Shown: piece by piece, positions 6,695 to 16,067 of the stretch | Position numbering within the stretch: the first letter of the stretch is position 1 | How the letters are laid out: each line of letters begins with the position of its first letter | Source: Argonema galeatum A003/A1 | GTDB lineage: Bacteria > Cyanobacteriota > Cyanobacteriia > Cyanobacteriales > Aerosakkonemataceae | DNA: 64,000 nucleotides | Reading direction: 5' to 3' | NCBI RefSeq assembly: GCF_023333595.1 | Contig: NZ_JAIQZM010000028.1 | Location: 1-64,000, forward strand | Position numbers and translations under genes: made by a program | The notes under the pieces: model-generated | Database searches by the model: none | Told to the model about the DNA's origin: nothing | What the model saw: the letters and a program-made list of their open reading frames with translations, nothing else

Positions 6695-8797
6695 TCAGAC
6701 CTTTGGGAAACCGATCGCCTGACCGATCACATTTTGACCTGTTTTCTCCAAAACCTCTTTAGCAAAAGTAGCATTAGCCAAATCGACTACTCCCAGCCTC
6801 ACCGCCAACAGGATGCCATCAGCCATTTTACCCAACATCAGAGCATCAGCAGAAGCATTCAAAGCAGGAGCGTCTATGATGACCAAATCGTAATGGGCTG
6901 AAAATTTTTCAATCAATGAAGGTATGCTTGGGGAGTCGAGTAGAGCCATCGAGTTGGCAGGAATAACCCCAGAAGTAAGAACCTCCAGGTTAACCATTAC
7001 TTCTTTAATTGCTGTCTTCGCTTCAGCTTGCCCCACAAGAACATTGCTTAGACCTACCTGATTGGGAAGTTGCCAAATTTGATGTTGAAGAGGATGGGGC
7101 ATATCCGCATCCACCAGCAAGACTTGACGCCCTAGCTGAGCCATAGCCACAGCGAGATTGGCACACAGTGTAGATTTACCTTCTTTGGGTACCGAACTGG
7201 TCACCACAATAATTTTGATATCTTTATTCGCCTTGAGAAACTTCAGGTTGGCATGAAGCATCCGGTAAGCTGTACTGGTGGGGCTCTCAGGCTCATCTCT
7301 CACAACAATATCTAGTACAGGTTGCTCTCTGTCGCGTTTGCCTCCGATCATTTTTTTAGCCTTTTTATGGTAAGGAATCACCCCCAGCAAGGTAAATCCA
7401 AACAGTTCCCTTGCCTCTTCCACGGTTCTGATAGATTTATCATTTGCTTCTAAAAGAAGGGCAGTAGCTATAGAAAACATACTACCTAACAAAACTCCTG
7501 TCACTATGGATAAAGCCTTACGAGAAGCAACAGGCTCTTCAGGAACAACGGCGGTTTGGATAATGCGAGCGTTACCCATATTCTGATTTTCGGCTATCCG
7601 GATTTCCTGAAGCTTTTGCAGCAGAAGTGAGTAGGTAGATTGAGCTGCTTGTAGTTTACTTTCCAGCTCGCGCTGTTGTTGCTCCAGCCTGGGTAAAACA
7701 TTTACCCGCTCTTTGTAGATGGCTTGTTCGTTGGATAAAGCATAAACCTGACTGGCCAAACCCCGGCGTTTGGCCTCTATTTTGACAAACTCTTCGATCA
7801 GTCTTGGTTTAACTTCTCCAATCTGCAAATTTCCATTTGCGGATTGTTTCTGAGTACCAAGAGATTGTTGTATTTGTTCTTGTAGTAGAGCTTTCAAAGA
7901 GGCTTGCTTAGTTTTTAGGTCAAGTATTACTGGGTGTGTTTCCTGGAAGCGGCTTCGCTCGACTGCTAGCTGGCGTTCTATCTGCTGGTATTCTTTAAGA
8001 GCGTCTTGTACTGCGGGAGACTGGCTGAGAGAGGTAGCAGCTAATCCTTCCTGTGCATTCATCCGCAATTCGTTTTGGAATGTTTGGGACTGGGAATTTG
8101 CATCGGCTAATTGAGATTTAGCTTCAGCAATATTTTTTTCTAATTCCCCAATAACCTCTACAGCCGATTTGGCTTCTTCTGGGAGAGACACAACTTTGTT
8201 TTGTTCTTTGAATCGGCGCACAGTCACTTCTGCTTGACGCAAAGAGGCTTCGGCATTGGGCAACTGTTTCTCAATAAACTCGCGGGCATATACTGTTTCA
8301 GCCCGGTTGATAATTTGATTGTTCTCTATATAAATCTCTATCAGTGTATTAACAATCGTTGCTGGCTTCGTCGAATCTTTGTCTTTGTATGAAACTGTCA
8401 AAAGATCCGTAGTCCGGATATTAGACACGCTGAAATTTTTCAGAAAGTCTTTTACTTTTAGAGTTCCACCTTTTTGATCTGTTAGCTTTAGTTTGCTTAT
8501 AGTCTTTTGGACAATAGGAACCGAACGAATTACCTCTAACTCCGTATTCAGGGGATTACTTTGATCTCCCACGGGAACAAACTCTCCTATCTCTTTTCCT
8601 AATCCTGTTATAGAAGAAGTAGGACTTGTCTTTTTAAATAAAAGTTTTGCTTCTGCTTCATAGACGGGCTTTTGTTGTAACGTATTCAGGGCTGCCAGCA
8701 CGACAACAAATCCAAAAACAGCTGAGACTGGCAACCAACGTCGCTTTAGAATTAGCAAGTATTGCAGAAAACCTATAGAAGATTCTGTGGACTCCAT
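6695..8797 (-). CDS. Wzc-like polysaccharide co-polymerase / BY-type tyrosine kinase
   Basis: About 700 residues from the ATG at 8797, which has AGGA 7 nt upstream; an in-frame start at 8848 would add 17 residues without a better signal. The order is: cytoplasmic N-terminus, first membrane helix (about 20-40), Wzz chain-length domain, a long periplasmic coiled-coil/GNVR region (about 160-400), second membrane helix (about 430-450), then the BY-kinase domain with Walker A (V-P-K-E-G-K-S-T), Walker A' (V-L-L-V-D-A-D-M) and Walker B (L-V-I-I-D-A-P). These proteins control export and chain length of capsule or exopolysaccharide at the inner membrane. It is divergent from the large cluster starting at 9480 and fits as its co-polymerase. 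The tyrosine-rich C-terminal tail normal in the family is absent. Confidence 0.9.
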   Translation of the reverse strand: MESTESSIGFLQYLLILKRRWLPVSAVFGFVVVLAALNTLQQKPVYEAEAKLLFKKTSPTSSITGLGKEIGEFVPVGDQSNPLNTELEVIRSVPIVQKTISKLKLTDQKGGTLKVKDFLKNFSVSNIRTTDLLTVSYKDKDSTKPATIVNTLIEIYIENNQIINRAETVYAREFIEKQLPNAEASLRQAEVTVRRFKEQNKVVSLPEEAKSAVEVIGELEKNIAEAKSQLADANSQSQTFQNELRMNAQEGLAATSLSQSPAVQDALKEYQQIERQLAVERSRFQETHPVILDLKTKQASLKALLQEQIQQSLGTQKQSANGNLQIGEVKPRLIEEFVKIEAKRRGLASQVYALSNEQAIYKERVNVLPRLEQQQRELESKLQAAQSTYSLLLQKLQEIRIAENQNMGNARIIQTAVVPEEPVASRKALSIVTGVLLGSMFSIATALLLEANDKSIRTVEEARELFGFTLLGVIPYHKKAKKMIGGKRDREQPVLDIVVRDEPESPTSTAYRMLHANLKFLKANKDIKIIVVTSSVPKEGKSTLCANLAVAMAQLGRQVLLVDADMPHPLQHQIWQLPNQVGLSNVLVGQAEAKTAIKEVMVNLEVLTSGVIPANSMALLDSPSIPSLIEKFSAHYDLVIIDAPALNASADALMLGKMADGILLAVRLGVVDLANATFAKEVLEKTGQNVIGQAIGFPKV

Positions 8798-9479
8798 AAA
8801 TAATTCCTGAAAGGGCTGCTGGGCGCAGAAGCTCCAAACTTTTATCATTAAATTATACTCTTGTCAACTCATACAAGTCTATATTTTTTAATTAATTTTT
8901 TTGTCGATAAAAAAATTATTACGGCTGAGCTATCAAGATAAATGATCGTAGCCTAACGCTGAAAACCCACGGAATAATGACTTTCAGCGTTAGGCTACTG
9001 ACTTCTAAATTCTTCACAATCATTTAATTATATTATAAATATATTTATTTAGTAAAGATTTAATAAATATGTAGTCAGCTAATAGGAGGATGACATATTA
9101 TAGGTTATGTAAAGGGAGTTGGAAAGGGGTGAAAAAAAGGCGATCGCGCAAAAGATACGGCTACTAAGCTGTCATCGGCGTTGAGTGCTATAAGCCTCAC
9201 CAGTCTGAGCCTTGTCTGCCAATAGTTTCACCACGAAGCGGAATAGCGATCGGGTAATCTGCCCTAATTAGCAGCAATGAACTAAAAGACAGGCCACTCA
9301 GTAACTACAGCTGTAATATAGCTGCAAAAAGTGAAAAACTCGTGAAAGGCTAGCGCCCTCTTAACCAAATAAGTATAGGATTGCCGGTGAGGCGGCCAAT
9401 TAAGCTAGGAACTAACGGTAACTGATTACTGGATTCGCTTTGAAATTTTGGAATTTGTCTCGAAGGGGCTCGTAAATAG
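8798..9479. other. Divergent intergenic region of the polysaccharide cluster
   Basis: About 680 bp between the divergent Wzc-like and FlaA1-like genes, presumably with both promoters. It contains a 17-bp perfect inverted repeat (8948-8964 and 8982-8998, loop 17), then a very AT-rich stretch (about 9015-9075). I could not assign a specific promoter or operator. No gene is supported. Confidence 0.6.
8948..8998. repeat. 17-bp inverted repeat in the divergent promoter region
   Basis: GTAGCCTAACGCTGAAA and its exact complement are separated by 17 nt. There is no T run, so a factor-independent terminator is not supported. It may be a dispersed repeat or an operator-like palindrome for the divergent genes. 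Confidence 0.7.
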
Positions 9480-11870
9480 ATGAATAAACATTTTTTAAAT
9501 TTGGTAATCACCTTAAAGAATCGCAAATTTTTGATAGTCGATATCATTATTTTCTTAGTCACACCAATATTAGCTTTGGCAATTCGTTTAGATGAAGATT
9601 TTAGGATCGAGCCATACAAAGATGGGTTGATAGTGGCAACGATACTGTTTTTAGCGGTAAAACTGACTGTATTTTATAAGTCAGGCTTTTACAAGCATTA
9701 CTGGCGCTATGCAACTATTGATGAACTTGAGGATATGGCGCTGCTGACAGTGGGGGCGACAGTATTGCAAATTGTGTGTTTCAGCGCCCTTTTTTCTCTG
9801 AGAATTTTTTCCATCGATAGCTTACCGCGATCGCTGCCACTGTTGGACGGTATACTTAGTTTTATCCTACTTGGCAGCAGCCGTTTCAGCATTCCTGCGA
9901 TCGCCAGAGTGAGGCAACGAAATAAGAAATTTTATCGACGCGATCGCGTACTGATCGTCGGTGCAGGCAGTGCAGGCATATCCCTGGCGCAGAAAATGCA
10001 GCAGAGTCCCTCGCTAGGTCTTTATCCCGTCGCTTTTATTGACGACGATCCGAAAAAACTAAACTTAAATATTTGCAGACTGCCAATTGTTGGCAATCGC
10101 TATCAAATCCCGGAAATAGTTCGCTCCCTGCACATCTGCAAAGTTATTATTGCCATGCCTACCGTTATGGGGAGAGAAATTCGAGAAATCGTAGATATTT
10201 GTCGATCAGTTGGAGTTGCAACCAGCACCTTACCCGCCATCAATGAGATCCTGAATGGCAGTCTAAAGATGAACAGCGTTAGAGATGTTCAGATTGAGGA
10301 TTTGCTCCGTCGCGAACCTATCAAAACCGAAGTCGAAAAAATCTCTATATTTATCAGCGGTAAAAAAGTTCTGATTACAGGAGCGGGCGGATCGATCGGC
10401 AGCGAACTTTGTCGGCAAATTTTAAAGTGTGGCCCTGCTGAAATGGTACTGATCGGACACGGAGAAAATTCCGTATTTAATATCCAACAAGAACTACAAG
10501 GGGTTTTGGAATTACTCAAAAAGGAAGGAGAAATACAAGGAGAAATTCCCCGTCTGACTGCCTTAATAGCCGATATTCGATTTTCGTCCCGGCTGAAATA
10601 TGTTTTTGAAACATACAGACCCGATATTGTTTTTCACGCGGCGGCTCACAAGCACGTCCCCATGATGGAATTAAACCCGCCAGAAGCAATCACCAATAAC
10701 GTCCGGGGTACAAAAAATCTGGTGGATATGGCATTACAATACGATGTCCAGCACTTTGTGATGATCTCCACAGACAAAGCTGTCAATCCTACCAATATTA
10801 TGGGGGCTAGCAAGCGAATCGCCGAAATGATGGTACTGCGAGCAGCCCAAAAGAGCGGTCGGCGCTTTGTGGTGACTCGTTTTGGCAATGTGTTGGGCAG
10901 TCGAGGCAGCGTTGTTCCAACTTTCAAGCGGCAAATTGCGGAAGGTGGTCCAATTACGATTACCGATCCAGAAATCACTCGCTATTTCATGACCATTCCG
11001 GAGGCAGTTCAACTCGTTTTGCAGGCAGCAGTCCTCGGAAAGGGTGGTGAAGTATTCATGTTCGATATGGGGCAGCCAGTCAAAATTGTTGACTTGGCAA
11101 AAGATTTAATTCGCCTCTCTGGATATGAAGTTGGTAAAGACATTGAGATCGAGTTTACGGGGTTGCGTCCGGGAGAAAAATTGTACGAAGAACTGTTTAT
11201 TGCCGGAGAGAAGTATGACCCCACCCAACATGAGAAAATCATGACTCTCGCCAATGCCAGTCGCATTGTTCCAGAGATTGTTGATTTTAAGGTCGATGCT
11301 CTCTGTGCAGCAGCAGATAAAAACGATTGCTATTCCATTGTCTTTTTGCTTAAGCAGTTATTACCTGAATACAAACCCAATCGACCAGTTGACGAGCCAG
11401 TGCTGGAAGATGCAAATTCGACCGTTTCTATTCAATGGCGATTACTCCATGAGGCTTGCCGTCAGATGCAGATTTGGCAGCAGGAATCTCCTGCTGAGAA
11501 GGGGTTAAAAATAGATGTGAATCTTTCTAGCGAACAGTTTTTCCAAGCAGACTTAGGCGAGCAGTTACGCCAAATCCTCCAGGAAACTCAAATCAACCCT
11601 TCTTATTTGAGACTGGTAATTCCCGAAGATGCGATGGTGCAAAATCCCACCCAGGCTACCCGTGCCTATACCCAACTAAAAACTTTAGGAGTACAGTTGA
11701 AACTCGATAACTGGGATAAAGTTGTTTCATCTTTAGTTTCATCTTTAATCGAGCCCTCCCTCTCAACAAAGATGAATTATAAAGAAAGCGATAGTTCAAA
11801 GCAGGATAGCCCGACCCAGACAATAGAAGTTGCTCCGCCTATGACGCAGATTGGAGCGAAATCGAAGTGA
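9480..11870 (+). CDS. FlaA1/CapD/WbpM-type nucleotide-sugar 4,6-dehydratase with C-terminal EAL-like fragment
   Basis: 796 residues. About four membrane helices occur within residues 15-140. A first nucleotide-binding fold has V-G-A-G-S-A-G at 160-166, and the catalytic SDR domain spans about 290-590 with G301-A-G-G-S-I-G307. S430-T-D-K433 and M441-G-A-S-K445 follow; Met replaces the usual SDR tyrosine, as in membrane-bound members. The family converts UDP-N-acetylhexosamine to a 4-keto-6-deoxy sugar, the first step toward bacillosamine or QuiNAc-type residues. Family members normally end near residue 630. Here residues 652-746 resemble the middle of an EAL phosphodiesterase domain (L-H-E-A-C-R-Q-M-Q-I-W, N-L-S-S-E-Q-F, L-K-T-L-G-V-Q-L-K-L-D-N-W) without the EAL motif, so no c-di-GMP hydrolysis is expected. 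First gene of the + strand cluster; it overlaps the next one. Confidence 0.9.
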   Translation: MNKHFLNLVITLKNRKFLIVDIIIFLVTPILALAIRLDEDFRIEPYKDGLIVATILFLAVKLTVFYKSGFYKHYWRYATIDELEDMALLTVGATVLQIVCFSALFSLRIFSIDSLPRSLPLLDGILSFILLGSSRFSIPAIARVRQRNKKFYRRDRVLIVGAGSAGISLAQKMQQSPSLGLYPVAFIDDDPKKLNLNICRLPIVGNRYQIPEIVRSLHICKVIIAMPTVMGREIREIVDICRSVGVATSTLPAINEILNGSLKMNSVRDVQIEDLLRREPIKTEVEKISIFISGKKVLITGAGGSIGSELCRQILKCGPAEMVLIGHGENSVFNIQQELQGVLELLKKEGEIQGEIPRLTALIADIRFSSRLKYVFETYRPDIVFHAAAHKHVPMMELNPPEAITNNVRGTKNLVDMALQYDVQHFVMISTDKAVNPTNIMGASKRIAEMMVLRAAQKSGRRFVVTRFGNVLGSRGSVVPTFKRQIAEGGPITITDPEITRYFMTIPEAVQLVLQAAVLGKGGEVFMFDMGQPVKIVDLAKDLIRLSGYEVGKDIEIEFTGLRPGEKLYEELFIAGEKYDPTQHEKIMTLANASRIVPEIVDFKVDALCAAADKNDCYSIVFLLKQLLPEYKPNRPVDEPVLEDANSTVSIQWRLLHEACRQMQIWQQESPAEKGLKIDVNLSSEQFFQADLGEQLRQILQETQINPSYLRLVIPEDAMVQNPTQATRAYTQLKTLGVQLKLDNWDKVVSSLVSSLIEPSLSTKMNYKESDSSKQDSPTQTIEVAPPMTQIGAKSK

Positions 11871-13360
11871 TGAAAGCAGTAACAGTGTGTTTCAGGCATA
11901 CAGCCCAAGTAGTGACTAGCAATAAATATGGTAAAATACCTAAGTTTACGGTGGTTTCTATAATGCTGATGTTGCTTGCATCATGCCAACCCACTGTTGC
12001 TACGGATTCGGCTCGGAAAACTACATCCTACGAAAGCAGTTCGGAAGATTTTCCCAATCCTGAAAGAGGCTTTTTTGTGCCGTTTAACCCGCTTGGTAAA
12101 TATGAAAATGCTCCCTTACAGCTTGCCGATGTAGATCGAGTCAGAAGCGATCGTATGAGCTTAGTTCGGCGGATTTATACGATTGAAGAATTTCGGAATA
12201 AACCTATTGCTGAATCCTTTCTTCAGAAAATATCAAATGATTGCGAAATAGCCAGAAAATCTGGCCTAAAAATTATTATCAGGTTTTCATATAATTGGCT
12301 GGGAGGTGGGCCAGACGCTTCGCGAGAGAGAATACTTTCCCATATCGAACAGTTAAAACCGATATTGACAGCAAACTACGATGTTATCGCTTATATGGAA
12401 GCAGGTTTTATTGGCTACTGGGGAGAGTGGAATAAATCATCAAATGGTTTGGACAATAATAATGAAGATCGCAAAGCAATTCTGTTTAAACTTTTATCTG
12501 TGTTCCCAAAGGAACGTATGGTAGCTATCAGGTATTCCCGCCATAAAATAGATATTTTTAATAATATAAATAACATTGAATCGCGAGAAGCATTTAATGG
12601 TAGCTATCGCTCTCGAACAGGGTTTCATAACGATTGTTTTTTGGCTAGTATTGATGATAAAGGTACTTATAAAAGTACCATTCCTCTGATTGTCGAAGCT
12701 CAAAAAACCTTTTTAAATCAAGAAAATCGATATGTAGTTCAGGGGGGCGAAACCTGCCAACCTAGTGAATATGATGATTGTCCTAACACTTTAAATGAAC
12801 TATCACGAATGCGTTGGAGCGCATTAAACATTGACAACCCCGATGCCAGAGAAATTGTAAAAAAATGGGAAACCCAAGGCTGTTTACCAGAAATAAAACG
12901 TAACTTAGGATATCGGTTTCGACTAACAAAAACATTAATCCCTTATAATGTAAAAGTTGGCAACAGTTTGGCAATAGAATTAGAAATTATTAATGATGGA
13001 TGGGCTAGCCCATACAACCATCGAGGACTGGAAGTTATTTTACGTAATCGTGGAAACCGTAAGGAGTACTATTTACCAGTTAAAGAAGATCCCCGAAGAT
13101 GGATGCCCGGTACTACTAAAATTGTCAAGATTGAAGGCGGTATTCCTAAAACTATGTCACCCGGAGTATATGAAGTATTATTAAATCTACCCGATCCCGC
13201 CCCCAGATTATATAATCGTCCAGAATATTCAATAAGATTTGCTAACAAAGATGTTTGGGAAACAGCCACAGGATATAATTATTTATTACAAACTGTTATA
13301 ATTGATCCCAGTGCAGAAAGATCTAATTATGCAGGAGAAGAATTTTTTAGGGTTCGCTAG
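11870..13360 (+). CDS. Lipoprotein with DUF4874/DUF4832-like, glycosidase-like domains
   Basis: About 496 residues from the ATG at 11870, which overlaps the upstream TGA (TGATG); an upstream GTG at 11867 is less likely. A hydrophobic segment ending in L-L-A-S-C (about residues 33-42) suggests a lipoprotein, though it begins unusually far from the N-terminus. The P-N-P-E-R-G-F opening, the L-V-R-R-I-Y, I-I-R-F-S-Y and G-Y-W-G-E-W segments and the later E-A-F-N-G region match what I recall of DUF4874 followed by DUF4832. These are a barrel plus a beta-sandwich, often found in surface-polysaccharide loci and suspected to bind or cut glycans. A role in trimming or anchoring the polymer made by this cluster is inference. 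Translationally coupled to the dehydratase. Confidence 0.7.
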   Translation: MKAVTVCFRHTAQVVTSNKYGKIPKFTVVSIMLMLLASCQPTVATDSARKTTSYESSSEDFPNPERGFFVPFNPLGKYENAPLQLADVDRVRSDRMSLVRRIYTIEEFRNKPIAESFLQKISNDCEIARKSGLKIIIRFSYNWLGGGPDASRERILSHIEQLKPILTANYDVIAYMEAGFIGYWGEWNKSSNGLDNNNEDRKAILFKLLSVFPKERMVAIRYSRHKIDIFNNINNIESREAFNGSYRSRTGFHNDCFLASIDDKGTYKSTIPLIVEAQKTFLNQENRYVVQGGETCQPSEYDDCPNTLNELSRMRWSALNIDNPDAREIVKKWETQGCLPEIKRNLGYRFRLTKTLIPYNVKVGNSLAIELEIINDGWASPYNHRGLEVILRNRGNRKEYYLPVKEDPRRWMPGTTKIVKIEGGIPKTMSPGVYEVLLNLPDPAPRLYNRPEYSIRFANKDVWETATGYNYLLQTVIIDPSAERSNYAGEEFFRVR

Positions 13361-13506
13361 TTTCTGGATTAATTAAGATTTCGTACAATCAAAACGAAAG
13401 CGAGGTTAATGTAAAATTACGATAAACAAGATATGGCTGCTATCTTAGCAAAATCAAATAAGCCAGAATTTCAAATATAGTATAGAAAATTCGGAGGTTG
13501 CTTAAA

Positions 13507-14895
13507 GTGAAAAATGGGCTATATCAAAAATCACTCACCTTTTGGAATAAGCTAACCAGGGGTTCTACCAATCGCCAAATTCTTGCTGCTACTTTAACAG
13601 TGGGAATAGGATTAGGATTTGCTAAATTAGTATCTATTTTGAAGGAATTAGTAGTTGCCTGGAACTTTGGAATTTCGGATAGTCTCGATGCCTTTTTAAT
13701 GGCATTTGTACTGCCCTCTTTCATCAGTAATGTGATAGCAGGATCTTTTAATGCTGCGCTGATTCCTACCTACATTCAAGTGCGAGAAAAGGAAGGGAAA
13801 GAGGCAGCACAAAAACTCTTTTCTGGGGCGATCATTTGGAGTTGTGGGTTGCTAGCAATTACTAGCCTAGTTATGCTGACAACTGCCCCTTTGTATTTGC
13901 CAAAGATAGCGTCAGGATTCGATCACGAAAAATTAGACCTAACTTACAAGCTGCTATGGATGCTCGCACCTAGTATCATGTTTAGTGGTATTCTGACTGT
14001 CTGGGCTGCAGTTTTAAATGCGGGAGAACGTTTTGCTTTAGCGGCTGTGGCGGAAACTCTTACGCCAGCTATGACGATCCTTTTCTTGTTGCTGTTTCAT
14101 TCTTGGGATATTTTTTCTTTAGCAGCTGGGTTAGTCGCGGGGCAATTACTAGAAATGATTGTAATAGGAATAGCGCTACACCGACAAAATATCTCATTAA
14201 TACCTAAATGGTATGGATTTGATGAAAACCTGCGTGAAGTAACAGGTCAGTATACTCCGATGATTGCCGGAGCTTTTTTAATGTCCAGTTGTAGTTTAGT
14301 CGATCAATCAATGGCGGCAATGCTAGCACCTGGAAGCCTCGCCGCATTGCTTTATGGAAAGCGCCTTGTTCTTTTACCAATTACCCTAGCTTCTACTGCA
14401 TTAAGTACAGCGGTGATTCCCTATTTTTCTAAAATGATCGTCCATAAAGATTGGAAAAGTGTAGACCATACCCTTGGTCATTATCTACGCCTCATCTTTT
14501 TTGTAACTGTGCCTATGACGTTGTTATTTATGGCTTTGTCGGAACCTATCATCCATCTCCTTTTCCAAAGAGGTTCTTTTAACGCTAGTGATACTCATAT
14601 AGTATCGGAAATTCAAATTTGTTTTGCTTTGCAAATACCATTTTATATTGCAAATATTTTAGTGGTAAGATTAGTTTCTGCCATGAAAATGAATCACTTA
14701 TTGATGCAAGTTTCGGGGCTAAATTTGATTGTAAATATAGCTTGTAATTACCTATTCATGCAGTGGATGGGGATAAAAGGCATTGCTTTGTCTACCAGTG
14801 TTGTCTATATGTTCTGTTTCTCATATATGCTGATAAATGCAGAAATTCAACTGAGAAAGCAGAGAAAATTAAGCCAAGAAATTAATCAGCCATAA
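13507..14895 (+). CDS. MVN/MurJ-family lipid-linked oligosaccharide flippase
   Basis: About 462 residues from the GTG at 13507, placed 9 nt after GGAGG (13493-13497); a TTG at 13498 would sit on top of that site. Twelve or more hydrophobic helices fill the sequence. The N-terminal motif around S-D-S-L-D-A-F-L and the F-Q-R-G-S-F-N-A-S-D-T segment late in the protein are typical of the MurJ/MviN branch of the MOP superfamily. MurJ flips lipid II; paralogues inside polysaccharide clusters act as Wzx-like flippases. The position beside glycosyltransferases and a polymerase favours the latter role here. Confidence 0.85.
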   Translation: MKNGLYQKSLTFWNKLTRGSTNRQILAATLTVGIGLGFAKLVSILKELVVAWNFGISDSLDAFLMAFVLPSFISNVIAGSFNAALIPTYIQVREKEGKEAAQKLFSGAIIWSCGLLAITSLVMLTTAPLYLPKIASGFDHEKLDLTYKLLWMLAPSIMFSGILTVWAAVLNAGERFALAAVAETLTPAMTILFLLLFHSWDIFSLAAGLVAGQLLEMIVIGIALHRQNISLIPKWYGFDENLREVTGQYTPMIAGAFLMSSCSLVDQSMAAMLAPGSLAALLYGKRLVLLPITLASTALSTAVIPYFSKMIVHKDWKSVDHTLGHYLRLIFFVTVPMTLLFMALSEPIIHLLFQRGSFNASDTHIVSEIQICFALQIPFYIANILVVRLVSAMKMNHLLMQVSGLNLIVNIACNYLFMQWMGIKGIALSTSVVYMFCFSYMLINAEIQLRKQRKLSQEINQP

Positions 14896-14924
14896 AGATT
14901 GATTAGGAGTCAAAAAAATCAACA

Positions 14925-16067
14925 ATGATCAATAAAAGTGAACCTAAAAAGATGCAGATAACTTTAGTAACTCCATCCCTTTCCTGTGGCGGGGCTGAAA
15001 GAGCCGCAGTTTTAGTAGCTGAGGGATTAATGGCAAAAGGACATCAGGTTTCTATCATTACAATTGCTGGAATCGAACGGGATTTTTATCAACTATCTAA
15101 GGGAGTACATAGATTAGCTTTAAGTATTGCTGCAAACTCTCCCACCCCAATTCATGCTCTGTGGAATAACCTCTATCGCCTTTGGGTATTGAGAAAAACA
15201 ATTAAATCACTTCAGCCAAAGGTCGTTATTTCTTTCTTGGATTCAACCAATATATTGACGCTGTTAGCACTCATTAATACCAACTATCCAATTTTTGTAA
15301 GCGAACAGAATAATCCGATCACAGAAACTACAAATTTATGGAGTAAATTGCGGCGTTTAACCTATCCAATGGCGGCTAAAGTTGTGAGTGTGAGTGAAGG
15401 AGTTGATAGCTATTTTGACTGGTTGCCGCAAAAGAAAAGAGCGGTTATCTATAATCCAGTTCAACCTATTAAAGATGAGCCAATAAATATTGATTTACCC
15501 CCAGGAGCCGATCCAGAGAAAAAATGGGCGATCGCAATGGGTAGATTAACTTATCAAAAAGGTTTCGACCTTTTATTACCTGCATTCCATAAAATTGCCG
15601 ATAAATATCCAGATTGGCAATTACTGATCTTTGGAGAAGGAGAACTGCGGCGAGAACTGGAAGAATTGCGAGAAAAGTTAGGCTTAACTCGTCAAGTTCT
15701 TTTTCCTGGATTAACCACCAATCCGATTGCCATGTTAAAAAGTGCCAAACTCTTTGTTTTATCCTCTCGTTGGGAAGGATTACCAGCAGTTTTGTTTGAA
15801 GCACTCTCTTGTGGATTACCAGTTGTTTCCATGAATTGTCCTAGTGGGCCGCAAGAGATTATTCGTGACGGCATAGATGGAATTTTAGTTCCAAATGGAG
15901 ATGTATCGGCATTCACTTTAGCAATGGATAGTTTGATGTCTGATGCAGAAAAGAGAGGGCGTTTAGCCGCTCGTGCTTCCGAAGCGGTGGATCGCTTTAG
16001 CTTAGATAAGGTAGTAAAAAAATGGGAATTATTGATAGATGAAGTTCTAGAGGAAAAGGTAAAATGA
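14925..16067 (+). CDS. Glycosyltransferase family 4
   Basis: 380 residues with the two Rossmann-like domains of GT-B enzymes. The N-terminal acceptor domain starts T-P-S-L-S-C-G-G-A-E-R. The donor domain has G-R-L-T-Y-Q-K-G-F-D near residue 205, L-S-S-R-W-E-G-L-P and a retaining-GT4 E-A-L-S-C-G-L-P motif. It probably adds one sugar to the lipid-linked repeat unit at the cytoplasmic membrane face. The start codon overlaps none of its neighbours. The next gene begins inside this one's last codons (ATGA overlap), so the two are translationally coupled. Confidence 0.9.
   Translation: MINKSEPKKMQITLVTPSLSCGGAERAAVLVAEGLMAKGHQVSIITIAGIERDFYQLSKGVHRLALSIAANSPTPIHALWNNLYRLWVLRKTIKSLQPKVVISFLDSTNILTLLALINTNYPIFVSEQNNPITETTNLWSKLRRLTYPMAAKVVSVSEGVDSYFDWLPQKKRAVIYNPVQPIKDEPINIDLPPGADPEKKWAIAMGRLTYQKGFDLLLPAFHKIADKYPDWQLLIFGEGELRRELEELREKLGLTRQVLFPGLTTNPIAMLKSAKLFVLSSRWEGLPAVLFEALSCGLPVVSMNCPSGPQEIIRDGIDGILVPNGDVSAFTLAMDSLMSDAEKRGRLAARASEAVDRFSLDKVVKKWELLIDEVLEEKVK

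Noticed and set aside
8948..8998. Factor-independent terminator in the Wzc/FlaA1 divergent region
   Set aside because: The inverted repeat has a 17-nt loop and no T run, and neither flanking gene points into it.
10289..11266. Several antisense open frames inside the dehydratase gene
   Set aside because: They overlap a well-conserved coding region completely and have no motifs; shadow frames.
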